Shown one piece after another: positions 42,501 through 52,000 of a stretch of DNA of 64,000 nt. Under the pieces are notes generated by a model. The model ran no database searches and was not told the origin of the DNA. It was given only the letters and a program-made list of their open reading frames with translations. Both the position numbers and the translations under genes were made by a program. The stretch is from Piromyces finnis (lineage: Eukaryota > Neocallimastigomycota > Neocallimastigomycetes > Neocallimastigales > Neocallimastigaceae). Each line of letters opens with the position of its first letter. Position 1 is the first letter of the stretch. Where the stretch lies: NCBI GenBank assembly GCA_002104945.1, contig MCFH01000012.1, forward strand, positions 310,001 to 374,000. The letters run 5' to 3'.

Positions 42501-43719
42501 TCTTATTGAGGTGGTAATTTATATAAGGGTTATGTAATGCTAACCAATCCCTTCCAAGGATTCCATTTATTCCTTGAAGAGACAGATTAGCTATGCAGAA
42601 TTCGAAAACTTCAGAATGGTCCATAATCTTCAGTTTGAGTGGTTTACATGTTTGTTTAATGGTCATCCCCTTTCCATTTGGGAGTTGTATATTGATGGGG
42701 GAAGCAAGGCCTGTAGTTGGTAGCTTGTGTGCATTGGCAAAGCTTTTGCAGATAAAACTTCTAGCTGATCCAGAGTCTATTAGGAGATTTACTTTTACAT
42801 TTCTTCCATTAACTGATAGATAAAATGTTGTGGTAATCGATGGTTTTCCATCTGGAGTATAGTTAGCTGAAAGAATATTGTTTTTAAATCTATCTTTTCG
42901 GAGAAAGTGTTTCCCTTGGTTCTCATTTTTTGCTAATTCGTGTCTTCGCCTTCTGAAAGATTTCTTGTTCTTATTATTATCTCTATCCTTTCCTCGTAAC
43001 TGGCTTTCCAGAAGGCACTTCTTGTCCAGGCTGATGATGATATTCGTAGCTTCAAAGAGAGTCTTAGGTTTCTCTAACTTATCGAACTCCTCTCTTACAT
43101 TGTTTACTAAGCCCTTTCCTATAATATCAATCAGAACTTCGTCGGGCCATCCTAGACGTCCAGCCAATCTGCGAAATTCGATAGTATATTCCACAGCACC
43201 ACCAAGATGAGATTGCTTGAGTTTCCACAGCTTGTCCATAATCATATACTTTTGCTTTCTTTCAGTTCCCACGTCAAAATTTTCTAGTAAAAGATCTTTG
43301 AATTGTTGGAAATTGAGTTTTTTTAGAATGCCATCAGCTAAAAGTGAAAGACCCCACTTTCTAGCATTACCGCTGAGCTTATTTATTATAAATGAATTTT
43401 TTGATTCATCATTTTTGAAGGATTCTGGGTGTTCTTTGAAGAAAGTTTCCCCTTGTATTATTGCTTCTAAGATGTTAATAGGGTTTTTTGTTTCGTTTTC
43501 TTTGAGCAAAATTCCGTTTGGTGAGAAAAAAGCAGGAATAAAGTCAGTGATAGCTGTTATTAATTTTGAAGCAGTTTGATTATTTGGACTCTCATCTTTG
43601 TAAGAACTTGCTGTGGTACCGTTGATACTATCCAACTTACAATGATCCATATTATTTAGTTTATATATACAATATATATGAAAAAGAAAAAAAAAATTAG
43701 TCTTAATTATGTATGTCAA
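39583..43719 (-). CDS. gag-pol: D Gag-Pol polyprotein, no zinc knuckle, no chromodomain
   Basis: 1378 codons from the first Met. A second Met at residue 24 (MDHCKLDS, codon start 43650) may be the real start, since the first 23 residues are hydrophobic and AT-encoded. Gag-like region to about 240 (RKWGLSLLADGILKKL, EYTIEFRRLAGRLGW). A basic run FRRRRHELAK near 255 stands where a CCHC knuckle would be. The protease is LLIDSGSARSF (Asp 315) with GINGILGRDWL near 385. RT has RLCVDYRRLN, MPFGLRNAPSVFQ and YLDD; RNase H has ETDASDFAVGC and ITDHKNLLY. The integrase has the HHCC finger, DFIVSLPPSQ, SDHGSQFSSQFW, HHQQSNGQVERAN and a GPY-like end. It stops soon after HPVFHISQLEPY, with no chromodomain. 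The ORF is undamaged. Confidence 0.95.
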   Translation of the reverse strand: MTYIIKTNFFFLFHIYCIYKLNNMDHCKLDSINGTTASSYKDESPNNQTASKLITAITDFIPAFFSPNGILLKENETKNPINILEAIIQGETFFKEHPESFKNDESKNSFIINKLSGNARKWGLSLLADGILKKLNFQQFKDLLLENFDVGTERKQKYMIMDKLWKLKQSHLGGAVEYTIEFRRLAGRLGWPDEVLIDIIGKGLVNNVREEFDKLEKPKTLFEATNIIISLDKKCLLESQLRGKDRDNNKNKKSFRRRRHELAKNENQGKHFLRKDRFKNNILSANYTPDGKPSITTTFYLSVNGRNVKVNLLIDSGSARSFICKSFANAHKLPTTGLASPINIQLPNGKGMTIKQTCKPLKLKIMDHSEVFEFCIANLSLQGINGILGRDWLALHNPYINYHLNKIFFIGKFCGSHCPSSTRNKFLNQNITASMIDKPLQDGKKSMDSIIPGMISEDELFDTEVCAVMVQEEEENRSGNNMNNMNIISKFYSKFHLVFEKKEAEKLPPHREYDISIDLIPGGQLYFGPIYSLTVKELTTLKEYIQENLEKKFIRKSKSPAGAPVLFVKKHDGSLRLCVDYRRLNAITIRNSYPIPRINDLIEAFKNARIFTRLDLRSAYNLVRVKEGHEYLTAFRTPLGHFEYLVMPFGLRNAPSVFQRFVQDVLNDTIGLFAQVYLDDIIIYSRSLEEHINHVRLVLDLLLKNGLYVKLEKCDFHVTETTFLGFTISTNGLAMDKNKVKSIIEWPTPKNVKELQSFLGLCNFYRKFIKDFASNMEPLRKLLKKDNDFIWDKAAEDAFNKLKEAFRVGEILIFPDPEKVFTVETDASDFAVGCVLSQVSDMDNQLHPVAFHSRSLNKAEVNYTIYDKELLAIITAFDIWRHHLEGSKFPVQVITDHKNLLYLKKPQHLNQRQIRWSLFLSKFDFRIAYRPGAKSGKPDALSRRPDYKLHLPSEPEAILKDNVFCCSMTDNLDNIIKAQKSDKFCRETLAKVKSNSDGFKSSLFSLVDGVLHFQKRIIVPSSLKVRLLKSFHDAPTSGHQGVDRTFEKLKRFYWWPNMKKDITNYVLSCDICSKSKIRRHKPYGKLLPLPTPTKPWEVIGIDFIVSLPPSQDCTCIMVASDHLTKMVHLVPCADVPSADLTAKLLLFQVFKFHGFPKIIVSDHGSQFSSQFWTSLCSALHAKPSLATAHHQQSNGQVERANAVIEQYLRCYCSSSQNEWCYYLPLCEIAYNNSIHRSIKQTPFHANYGFHPNFFIDSPPILLKDNASVLTRNWAAHFDALRLHLIKAKEDFKKFGDSKKSSGPSLQVNDLVMLKRYYFSNEPSKKLSSQYLGPFRILEKRERMNYRLELPDSLHLHPVFHISQLEPYTKRREDLKEQE

Positions 43720-43901
43720 TAATATTTAATAGTAAAAAAAAAAATTATAAATGACTTTTTTCCTTTGTTAAACTGTTTAATTATCTTTTTTTTTTTTTTT
43801 TTTTTTTTTTTTATATATATATTGTTTTGTAATATGTTTAATGTATCAATGTATTAATATTATTGTTGTCCAATTAAACAAAATACGAGAAGAGTTATTA
43901 T
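43720..43901 (-). other. D1 short leader with self-primer site
   Basis: About 180 bases with a poly-T run (43788-43812). Next to the LTR, 43890-43901 (AAGAGTTATTAT in window sense) is the exact inverse complement of ATAATAACTCTT in the LTR at 44197-44208, 12 of 12. No tRNA-type primer site is seen. Confidence 0.75.
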
Positions 43902-44842
43902 TGTAGTAATTTCTTATTATTGTTTACAGAAATTACTATCTACAATAATATTAACGAATAATATTGTAGTATTATTATGCGGAAATAAGAAGTATTGAAC
44001 AAATTAGAATAGAAAATAGAAAGTAAAAATAAAACTTATCGAGTTTATTATAAAGATTTATAATAAACAACCAAACACAAAGAGTCAAATGGGTCGTAAG
44101 TTTTTTTATTTAAATTACTGATTTATTAGAAGGATATTTTATTTAATTAAAAAGAAAAATGTATTTATGTTATTTATTATAACGTATTCCTTTATAATAA
44201 TAACTCTTGAATTTCTAAGGAATTTCAAGAGTGTTTTATTTATAATTTTATTAAAAAATAAGGTTAAATAAACGGGTTCTAATCTTAACAAATAAAATGT
44301 TTAGGAAAAGACTAGAAGAAAAACCTAAACATGATTTTCGATCAATATTCTAGTCATATTGATCTTCGTGTAATTTTAAGTAAAACCGAATGCTTCTTTA
44401 AAGCGAAATCGGGAAAACCTTAAAATTCCGATTCCTATTTTATCCGTGCTTAATACAATACATAAAATATAATTAATACATAATTTAAAACAATAAGTGT
44501 AATGAATATAGTTAGTCAAAATTAAATGTATAAGATAAATAATAAGTAAGTAAATTATTTATATTAATTAAATGTACATAAAAATTAATAATTAAATAAA
44601 TTTATAAAGTTAATTAAATATATAAGAATATAGCAAGTAAATAAATTTTATATTTTATATAAGTGTATATAAAATTAATATTTTAAGTAAATCATAAGTA
44701 TTAACTAAATGAATGAAATATTAAATAATTTAATAAATTATTAGTAATAGTTGAATGTATAGAAAATAATAATTTAAATAAATTTGTATTAAATAATAAG
44801 AAATAATAATTATTCAATTATGAATAATTAATATTTCTTACA
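43902..44842 (-). repeat. 5' LTR of D1 with TATA box and start-site hairpin
   Basis: 941 bp. In element sense it has TATAAATA, about 28 bases, then AAGAGTTATTAT. The bases between form an inverted repeat (ACTCTTGAAATT / AATTCAAGAGT) that ends at the proposed RNA start. Confidence 0.94.
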
Positions 44843-44845
44843 ATG

Positions 44846-45951
44846 TGATACGCTACTCACATAAAAACGTAATAAAAACTAGCCGAATAAACACGACTTA
44901 ACCCATAGCGATTTATAATAAAAATAAAAGATAATAACCCTTAAAAATGAATAAATAATAATTTTATGGAAATATAACCCTTTCTTTTAAATAAATAATA
45001 TTCTCTTTATTAAATAATAAATTATGAATAAAAACGACTTAATAGAGATAATAATAAAATAAATTATTAAATAAAATAAAACGACTCAATCCAAAAATGT
45101 ATTAAAATAATAAAATAATAATAAGTAAATAAAAATGAATAAATAAACTAAAAAAAATAAAATGATATACATTAAATTATTAATTCTAGTGTTTTATCCA
45201 AGTGTTCTTTAGAAATTCTTTCAAACTTATATATATAAATTAACAAATAAATAACTGAGTAATTATTACTAAAAGTGATTAATTTAAAGCCTGGAAATAG
45301 AACAATAATAACAATTTTAAAGATAAAATACAGAACTCTTTTATGTTTCTGTATAAAATGTGTTTATATTAATTGATACTTTTAATATTTGATTTTATTA
45401 ATTTTATTTTAATTTTTATTTTAATTTTTATTTTAATTTTATTTTAATATTATTTTAATTTTAAATTTTAATTATTTTATTCAAGGTATTATACATTTAA
45501 TGATAGTTAATGATAATTTATAATAGTTTTTCTAATTTTAAACATTTTGAAGTAATAAGAAAATCAAATAAGTAATATTCTATAACATTTTTATAATATT
45601 AAGACATAATTTTAATTTATTCTTTAATTTTAATAAATAATCACAATAGTAATAATATTTAATAATTAAAAATAATAATACATGTAATAAATGAAAAATG
45701 TATAAAAAGAAGATAAAATTCTTCTTTATAAAAAGGGGACAATAAATAGACAATAAATAAATTATAAATATAATAAAGAGATAATTTAAACATAATAAAA
45801 AGAGTTTATTTTCGAGTTTTTGAGTGATTTATTTGTTAATTATAAAACATATTTTATTTTATTTTAAATTTATTGTTTCATCATTATAATATAGAATTTA
45901 TTATTTATTAAAAACATTATATTATTCACAAATATATCGGTCAACGCATCA
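44846..45951 (+). repeat. Long LTR-like element E' (solo)
   Basis: 1106 bp beginning TGATACG and ending CGCATCA, so its ends match those of element E (TGATACG...GTATCA). Flanked by GATG on both sides once D1 and D2 are removed (4-bp duplication; 5 bp AGATG if the final A is not counted). The interior is AT-rich with no coding. Plus orientation is assumed from the similarity of its first bases to E. Confidence 0.65.
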
Positions 45952-45957
45952 GATGTG

Positions 45958-46898
45958 TGTAGTAATTTCTTATTATTGTTTACAGAAATTACTATCTACA
46001 ATAATATTAACGAATAATATTGTAGTATTATTATGCGGAAATAAGAAGTATTGAACAAATTAGAATAGAAAATAGAAAGTAAAAATAAAACTTATCGAGT
46101 TTATTATAAAGATTTATAATAAATAACCAAACACAAAGAGTCAAATGGGTCGTAAGTTTTTTTATTTAAATTACTGATTTATTAGAAGGATATTTTATTT
46201 AATTAAAAAGAAAAATGTATTTATGTCATTTATTATAACGTATTCCTTTATAATAATAACTCTTGAATTTCTAAGGAATTTCAAGAGTGTTTTATTTATA
46301 ATTTTATTAAAAAATAAGGTTAAATAAACGGGTTCTAATCTTAACAAATAAAATGTTTAGGAAAAGACTAGAAGAAAAACCTAAACATGATTTTCGATCA
46401 ATATTCTAGTCATATTGATCTTCGTGTAATTTTAAGTAAAACCGAATGCTTCTTTAAAGCGAAATCGGGAAAACCTTAAAATTCCGATTCCTATTTTATC
46501 CGTGCTTAATACAATACATAAAATATAATTAATACATAATTTAAAACAATAAGTGTAATGAATATAGTTAGTCAAAATTAAATGTATAAGATAAATAATA
46601 AGTAAGTAAATTATTTATATTAATTAAATGTACATAAAAATTAATAATTAAATAAATTTATAAAGTTAATTAAATATATAAGAATATAGCAAGTAAATAA
46701 ATTTTATATTTTATATAAGTGTATATAAAATTAATATTTTAAGTAAATCATAAGTATTAACTAAATGAATGAAATATTAAATAATTTAATAAATTATTAG
46801 TAATAGTTGAATGTATAGAAAATAATAATTTAAATAAATTTGTATTAAATAATAAGAAATAATAATTATTCAATTATGAATAATTAATATTTCTTACA
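45958..46898 (-). repeat. Solo LTR D2
   Basis: 941 bp, nearly identical to the D1 LTRs with a few changes (AATAACCAAAC for AACAACCAAAC, TCATTTATTATA for TTATTTATTATA). Exact 5-bp duplication ATGTG (45953-45957 and 46899-46903), exactly at the left edge of element E, again in GATGTGAT. Confidence 0.96.
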
Positions 46899-46901
46899 AT
46901 G

Positions 46902-47451
46902 TGATACGTTACCTCTATAAAAATAAGAAATTAGCATAAATTCTAGGTAAAAAGTAATTTAGGTTAGAAAATAGTAATAATATAATATTGTAGAATAAAT
47001 TATTAATGTACATTAATGTACATAGTCAATAATAGTAATAATAATTCTAATAATATAGCGGAGTTATAGGAAAAATGATATAAAAAATAGTATAAAAAGA
47101 ACAAAGAAAAAAAAAAGAAGGGAATAATTAGAAAAGAAGAATATTTTGGAAGAGAATTATTTAAAGGAGTTAAATAATTCTATTAGGTTATATTATTTGT
47201 TATTAAATATAAATTATTCTTATTCTTTTAATTGTAAAAACCTTTCATTCATTAATTATAAATAAAGATTGAAGATATAACAAAAATATTATATAAATTA
47301 CATGTTTCTTTCTTTCTATTTTATTTATTAAAAGTATTGAAATTGTTATTATTAACTTCTTTTATTAGAATATATTATTTTATAATTCCCTATTTGCTTT
47401 GTCCTAAAATAAATAAATTATTTTGTGGTACTTTATGAAAATATTGTATCA
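46902..47451 (+). repeat. 5' LTR of E
   Basis: 550 bp, TGATACGTTACC...TTGTATCA. Its first bases are shared with the target octamer that was also used by D2. Confidence 0.94.
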
Positions 47452-47457
47452 TAATTT

Positions 47458-47474
47458 TGGTGGAGAATCCGGGC
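47458..47474 (+). other. Primer-binding site of E (tRNA type)
   Basis: TGGTGGAGAATCCGGGC, six bases after the 5' LTR. The TGG start complements the CCA end of a tRNA, and the length fits a classic primer site. The tRNA species is not identified. It contrasts with the self-primer sites of A, C and D. Confidence 0.75.
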
Positions 47475-47730
47475 GAAGCAAAATAAAATAATATGAAAAT
47501 AATAAAGAAAAAGAATTATAATAGTTTCGTAATACTTTATTTAATTTAAATATTAATATTAATTTTATAAGTTTAATTATCTTTATATATATATTTTAAC
47601 ACTTACTTTATAAAAAAAAAAAAAATTTTCTTAAGTAATCTCATTATAAATAATTATAATTTTTTTTGTTTAATTACTTTTTATTATATAAAAAAATAAT
47701 ACACATACATATATATTTATAACAATAATA

Positions 47731-47761
<31 letters not shown>

Positions 47762-47814
47762 AAGAAAATTTAAATAAGCATATATTTGAAATTTGTTTTT
47801 TTTTTTCTTCAAGT

Positions 47815-48928
47815 ATGTTTGACGCTATCAAATTACAGAGAGCTTTACCTCTTCTTATAAATTATGGGAGAGATGTTGAAAGCTGGATCTCTGATTTTAA
47901 AAGAATCATGAATCTTCATGATATTGTGGAACCAAGGAGAATATTTACTTGGTCTAAGGAAGCTGTTGAAGAAGATATTCAGGGAATGTTGGATACTTTA
48001 GTTAAAGAAGATAATAATGGAACATTAACATATCCAACTTTAAATGAAATAAAAAAGGCTATTGAGAAACACTTAAAAATAACTGATTCAGATAAATGTT
48101 CTATATTAAAAACCTTAAGAATTAATAATGAAGAAACCATTAAAAAGTTTAATTTTAAATATATGAAGTTATGAAAACTTGAATGAAGATTATAAAAAAT
48201 TAATTGTTGTTAAAGATTACACTAACTCAATTAATACTCGAGTTTTTCATTGCTCAAGAGTTATGACAGCCCAATGTCAAACTTTGGAAGATGCTTTTAA
48301 AGTGGCTGAAATTGCTGAAGAAACTGAAAAAGAAATAATGAATGGAACGATGCAAGTAAATATGAATTCAGGTCATAATGTAATGTTCACACAATCCTCT
48401 ATTAATAATTATAATAACCCGTTATTGAATCATCCGATTTATGGAAACTTTCAGGTAGCCCAAACATATACTGGTGGTAATTCAATGAGTTATAATCCAA
48501 ACCCTTATAATACTTCAAATCAAAACAATTATGGTTATAATTATAAAAGATATGGAAATAATGGTGGAAATAATTATTATAAAAAAAATAATAATCTAAT
48601 TCACAATACTAGATATGGACAATCCAATGTTATGATGATTGGAAATAATTCATCATATAATAATTCAACTAATCCATATACCAATAATAATCAAATAGGA
48701 AACTCAAACTTCAATAACAAAAATAGCCACAAATTCAACAATTATCAAAATGGAAATAACCAACCCAATAATACCCACAATAATAATAATTCTTTCACTA
48801 AAGGAAACAAAGATATAATTTGTTTTAAGTGCAATCAATTAGGTCATAAGTCTCACAATTGCCCTTACAGTTATGAACAATTATTTGAAATGGAAAAGAA
48901 AGGAATGTTAAAGAAGCCTTTAAACTAA
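47815..48928 (+). pseudogene. gag: E Gag, broken by one frameshift
   Basis: The first part (47815-48174, 119 codons from MFDAIKLQRALPLL) has a gag-like WISDFKRIMNLHDI region. A TGA follows, and the protein resumes one frame further at about 48168-48179 (SYENLNEDYKKLIV) to 48928. The second part has a long Asn/Tyr/Gly-rich stretch and the CCHC knuckle CFKCNQLGHKSHNC (residues 215-228 of that part). The break lies inside gag, far from the knuckle, and looks like a one-base indel rather than programmed. The listed start of the second part is a TTG. Gag ends TTA AAC TAA at the slippery site. Confidence 0.85.
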
Positions 48929-48956
48929 TTAGTGGAAGAAGGACAACTTCCATTAA
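48919..48956 (+). promoter_or_regulatory. -1 ribosomal frameshift signal at the E gag/pol junction
   Basis: Slippery heptamer T TTA AAC (48919-48925), set in the gag frame so that the tandem slip gives TTT AAA in the pol frame. The gag stop TAA follows at once. A 10-bp stem (48929-48938 with 48947-48956, one G-U pair) with an 8-base loop begins three bases later. The pol frame is open from 48877 through the heptamer into pol. All required parts are visible; use in vivo is inferred. Confidence 0.8.
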
Positions 48957-49017
48957 TCAAACCAATTTAAATGATAATAAACGAAATATAAATCATAATA
49001 ATAATAATAATAACTTA

Positions 49018-52000
49018 ATGACCATTGTTACTAATAACAATGATAATAACATTTATAATAATGTGAACACTAATAGAAATTATAATAATAATAATGATAA
49101 TAATAGTAATAGTATCAATAATAATAATAATTTCAACGTGGATGATTCTTTATTAAACAATAATAATGATGTGTACATACCAGAGTTTAATTCAATAAAT
49201 GATAAAATTTCCTATAATATAAATTATGAGAATGGTAATCCCTCTAATTTAATGGTAGCTGTACGTAAAGGAAAAGAAAAGAATAAAAATAAGAATCTAC
49301 CTTATATCGATGCCACTCACAAACCAAAGTTAAAGGATAATCCAAAGCCCATTCTAACAGATGCCATGTTACACAATAACAAGTTACCTGAGTTGAGGTT
49401 TCCTAATGCAAGTAAAAATGAACAAATAACTAGTGATAACATGGGTAGTTCCAATATCACTGATAATGATAAATTTAATAAAATAAATATTCAAGAAGAT
49501 AAAAGTAATAAAAATGATGAAGACTTACTACCTGAGAATGATTCTAGAGATGAAGAAATGTTTATGGAAGAAGATATGGAATCTACAGCTGAATCATTGG
49601 AGTTGAATGTACCTAATGAAAAGGATCACGATAAGGAAGATGTTACATTAAATAGTGGTACAAAAATATTAAAGAATAATAAGAAAAAGAATAAAACAGA
49701 AAAATTAAATTACCTAATTCCATCTTTTATTACTGAAAAGAATATAAGTAATGTTAAGAAACAAAATAAAAGAGAAAAATTAAAAGAAATAAATGAGAAA
49801 ATTAATAAGAAGATAAATTCTGAACCTAAAGAACAAGAGAAATCTACTGAACAGAATACATCTAAAGAGCGGCATATAAATCTTATGGAAGACTTTGAAA
49901 AATATTATATTCAGGATTTAGTCAAAGAGGTGGCATCTACCGAGGTTATGACTAAATTAGCCTATCTTCTTGATCTATTCCCTAAGTTTAGGACGGAATT
50001 TCTAAAAGCTCTTAAATTAACACCTAAACAGACCATTACCAATGTAATGACTGTAATTAGTAGAAATAAAATAATTAAAGTTCATGGTAAAGTAGAAAAT
50101 ATTAATTGTGAAATTTTTCTGGATACTTGTGCTAGCGTAAATATAATTACACGCTCAGCTTTAAACAAATATAATATTAACAAACCTGCTATCGGAAGGA
50201 TTTCAGAAACCATTTTCCAAGCTTATTCTAATTCAACTACTGATACGGATATTTATGAGTTGGAAATATCTATTGGAAACAAAACTTTCACTGATTTCTT
50301 TAGGGTTATTGATAAGGATGATTTATTCGATATTTTAATTGGTGTTGATTCATTGAAAAGAAATAGATTTGATATAAATTTAGTAACAGACTCATTATTT
50401 TATGTTGATAACAATAATAATTACCTTAAATTGGCTGATTTATTATACGATATTAAACCTGCAGTAGTTACTCAGAATATGGATCAACGTGTTGAAGATT
50501 CGAACCCTATCTTGTTAACTATGACTGTTAGTAATGATAATGATAAAGCACACAATACATTCGTTATGAAAAGGAATTATATTAATGAAATTATAAATAC
50601 TATACCAGAAGAATATAAAAATTTAGTTTTTGATTTGTTTACAAAATTTGAAAGTGTTATTGCTACCAGTACTGATGATTTAGGTCAATCTCTATTGCTA
50701 CCACATAAAATTGAATTGAAGCCGGATGTCCTTCCTATCAAACAGCGGGCTTATAGATTATCAAAATCTCAAACGGAAGCCTTGAAGAGTGAATTAACTA
50801 AGCTTATTAATAATAAGCTTATAGAACCGTCTAGTTCTACTTGGTCATCGCCGGTGGTGTTAGTTCCTAAAAAGAATAACAAATGGCGCATGTGTGTAGA
50901 CTATCGCCGTTTAAATAATGTTACCATTAAAGACTCATACGCATTACCATTAATTGATGATATTTTTTATTTTATTAATAGAAACTCTAAAATACTTACT
51001 ACATTAGATCTTTTTTCGGGATACCACCAAATCCCCATGCATCCAAATGACAGAGAAAAAACAGCTTTTACTACCATGTTTGGTAATTATAATTTTAGGG
51101 TGATGCCCTTTGGATTATGCAATGCCCCTGCTACATTTCAAAGGGAAATGAACAGGATTTTTTTTGATTTAATTGGCACTTGCATGTTTATCTATATTGA
51201 TGATCTTATTGTATTTTCTGAATCGTTGGAATCCCATGTTGAAGATTTATCCAAAATATTTAAAATATTAAAAGATAACAATTTAAGAATTAATATTGAG
51301 AAGTGTTCATTTTTTAAAACTGAGGTAGAATTATTAGGTCATATACTTACAATAAATGGTATTTCTCCAATTCCTAATAAAATTAGTGTGATCTCTAACT
51401 GGATACCACCAAAGAATGTAACCCAAGTTAAATCTTTCCTGGGAGCCATAGGTTACTATCGGAAATTTATTAAGAACTTTGCTCAAATAGCAAAACCTTT
51501 ATTCAACCTTTTGAAGAAGGACGTTCCTTTTGTTTGGACTGAGGAATGTAACTCGGCATTTGAAGATCTCAAAGGTAGATTAATCTCAGCGCCTATTTTA
51601 TCTGCTCCTGATTATTCCAAGCCATTTATAATTAGGACGGATGCTTCCAGAGATGGGTTAGGGGGTGTCTTATTACAAAGTATGGATGATAAGACTGAAG
51701 TTCCAATCTATTTTGAGAGTAGGTCTTTATCTTCGTCGGAAAATAACTACAGTATCACGGACTTAGAGGGAAAAGCTGTCGTTCATTGTGTCAAGAAATT
51801 TAAACCCTTTATTACTGGAAACTCAATGGTTACTACGGTAATTACGGATCATAAGCCTCTTGTTGGTATCTTCGGGAATAGAGAACCTACTAATAGTCGT
51901 CACCTTAAGTGGGTTATGGAACTGTCTATTCTTAACGTGGAAGTTCGATTTGAAGAGGGGAAGAGAAATGTCATTGCGGATGCTTTATCTAGATTAAAGA

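Larger units (their letters stand above)
38632..44842 (-). mobile_element. Ty3/gypsy element D1, complete
   Basis: Two 941-bp LTRs that look identical, one long ORF, minus orientation, and the exact 5-bp duplication ATGTG (38627-38631 and 44843-44847). The youth of the LTR pair and the open ORF suggest recent activity. It is inserted at the left edge of LTR E', in the octamer GATGTGAT. Confidence 0.96.

Noticed and set aside
42878-43579. Plus-strand open frames of 110 and 120 codons inside the D gag region
   Set aside because: They are antisense shadows of a well-supported minus-strand polyprotein, with no domain and no start context.
44846-45951. E' as a complete non-autonomous element with its own short LTRs
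   Set aside because: I could not find an internal direct repeat of its ends, a primer site or a purine tract. A solo long LTR is the simpler reading, though not proven.
48160-48185. Programmed frameshift within E gag
   Set aside because: There is no slippery heptamer in register, and the break is in the middle of gag rather than at a gag/pol border. A one-base indel is simpler.
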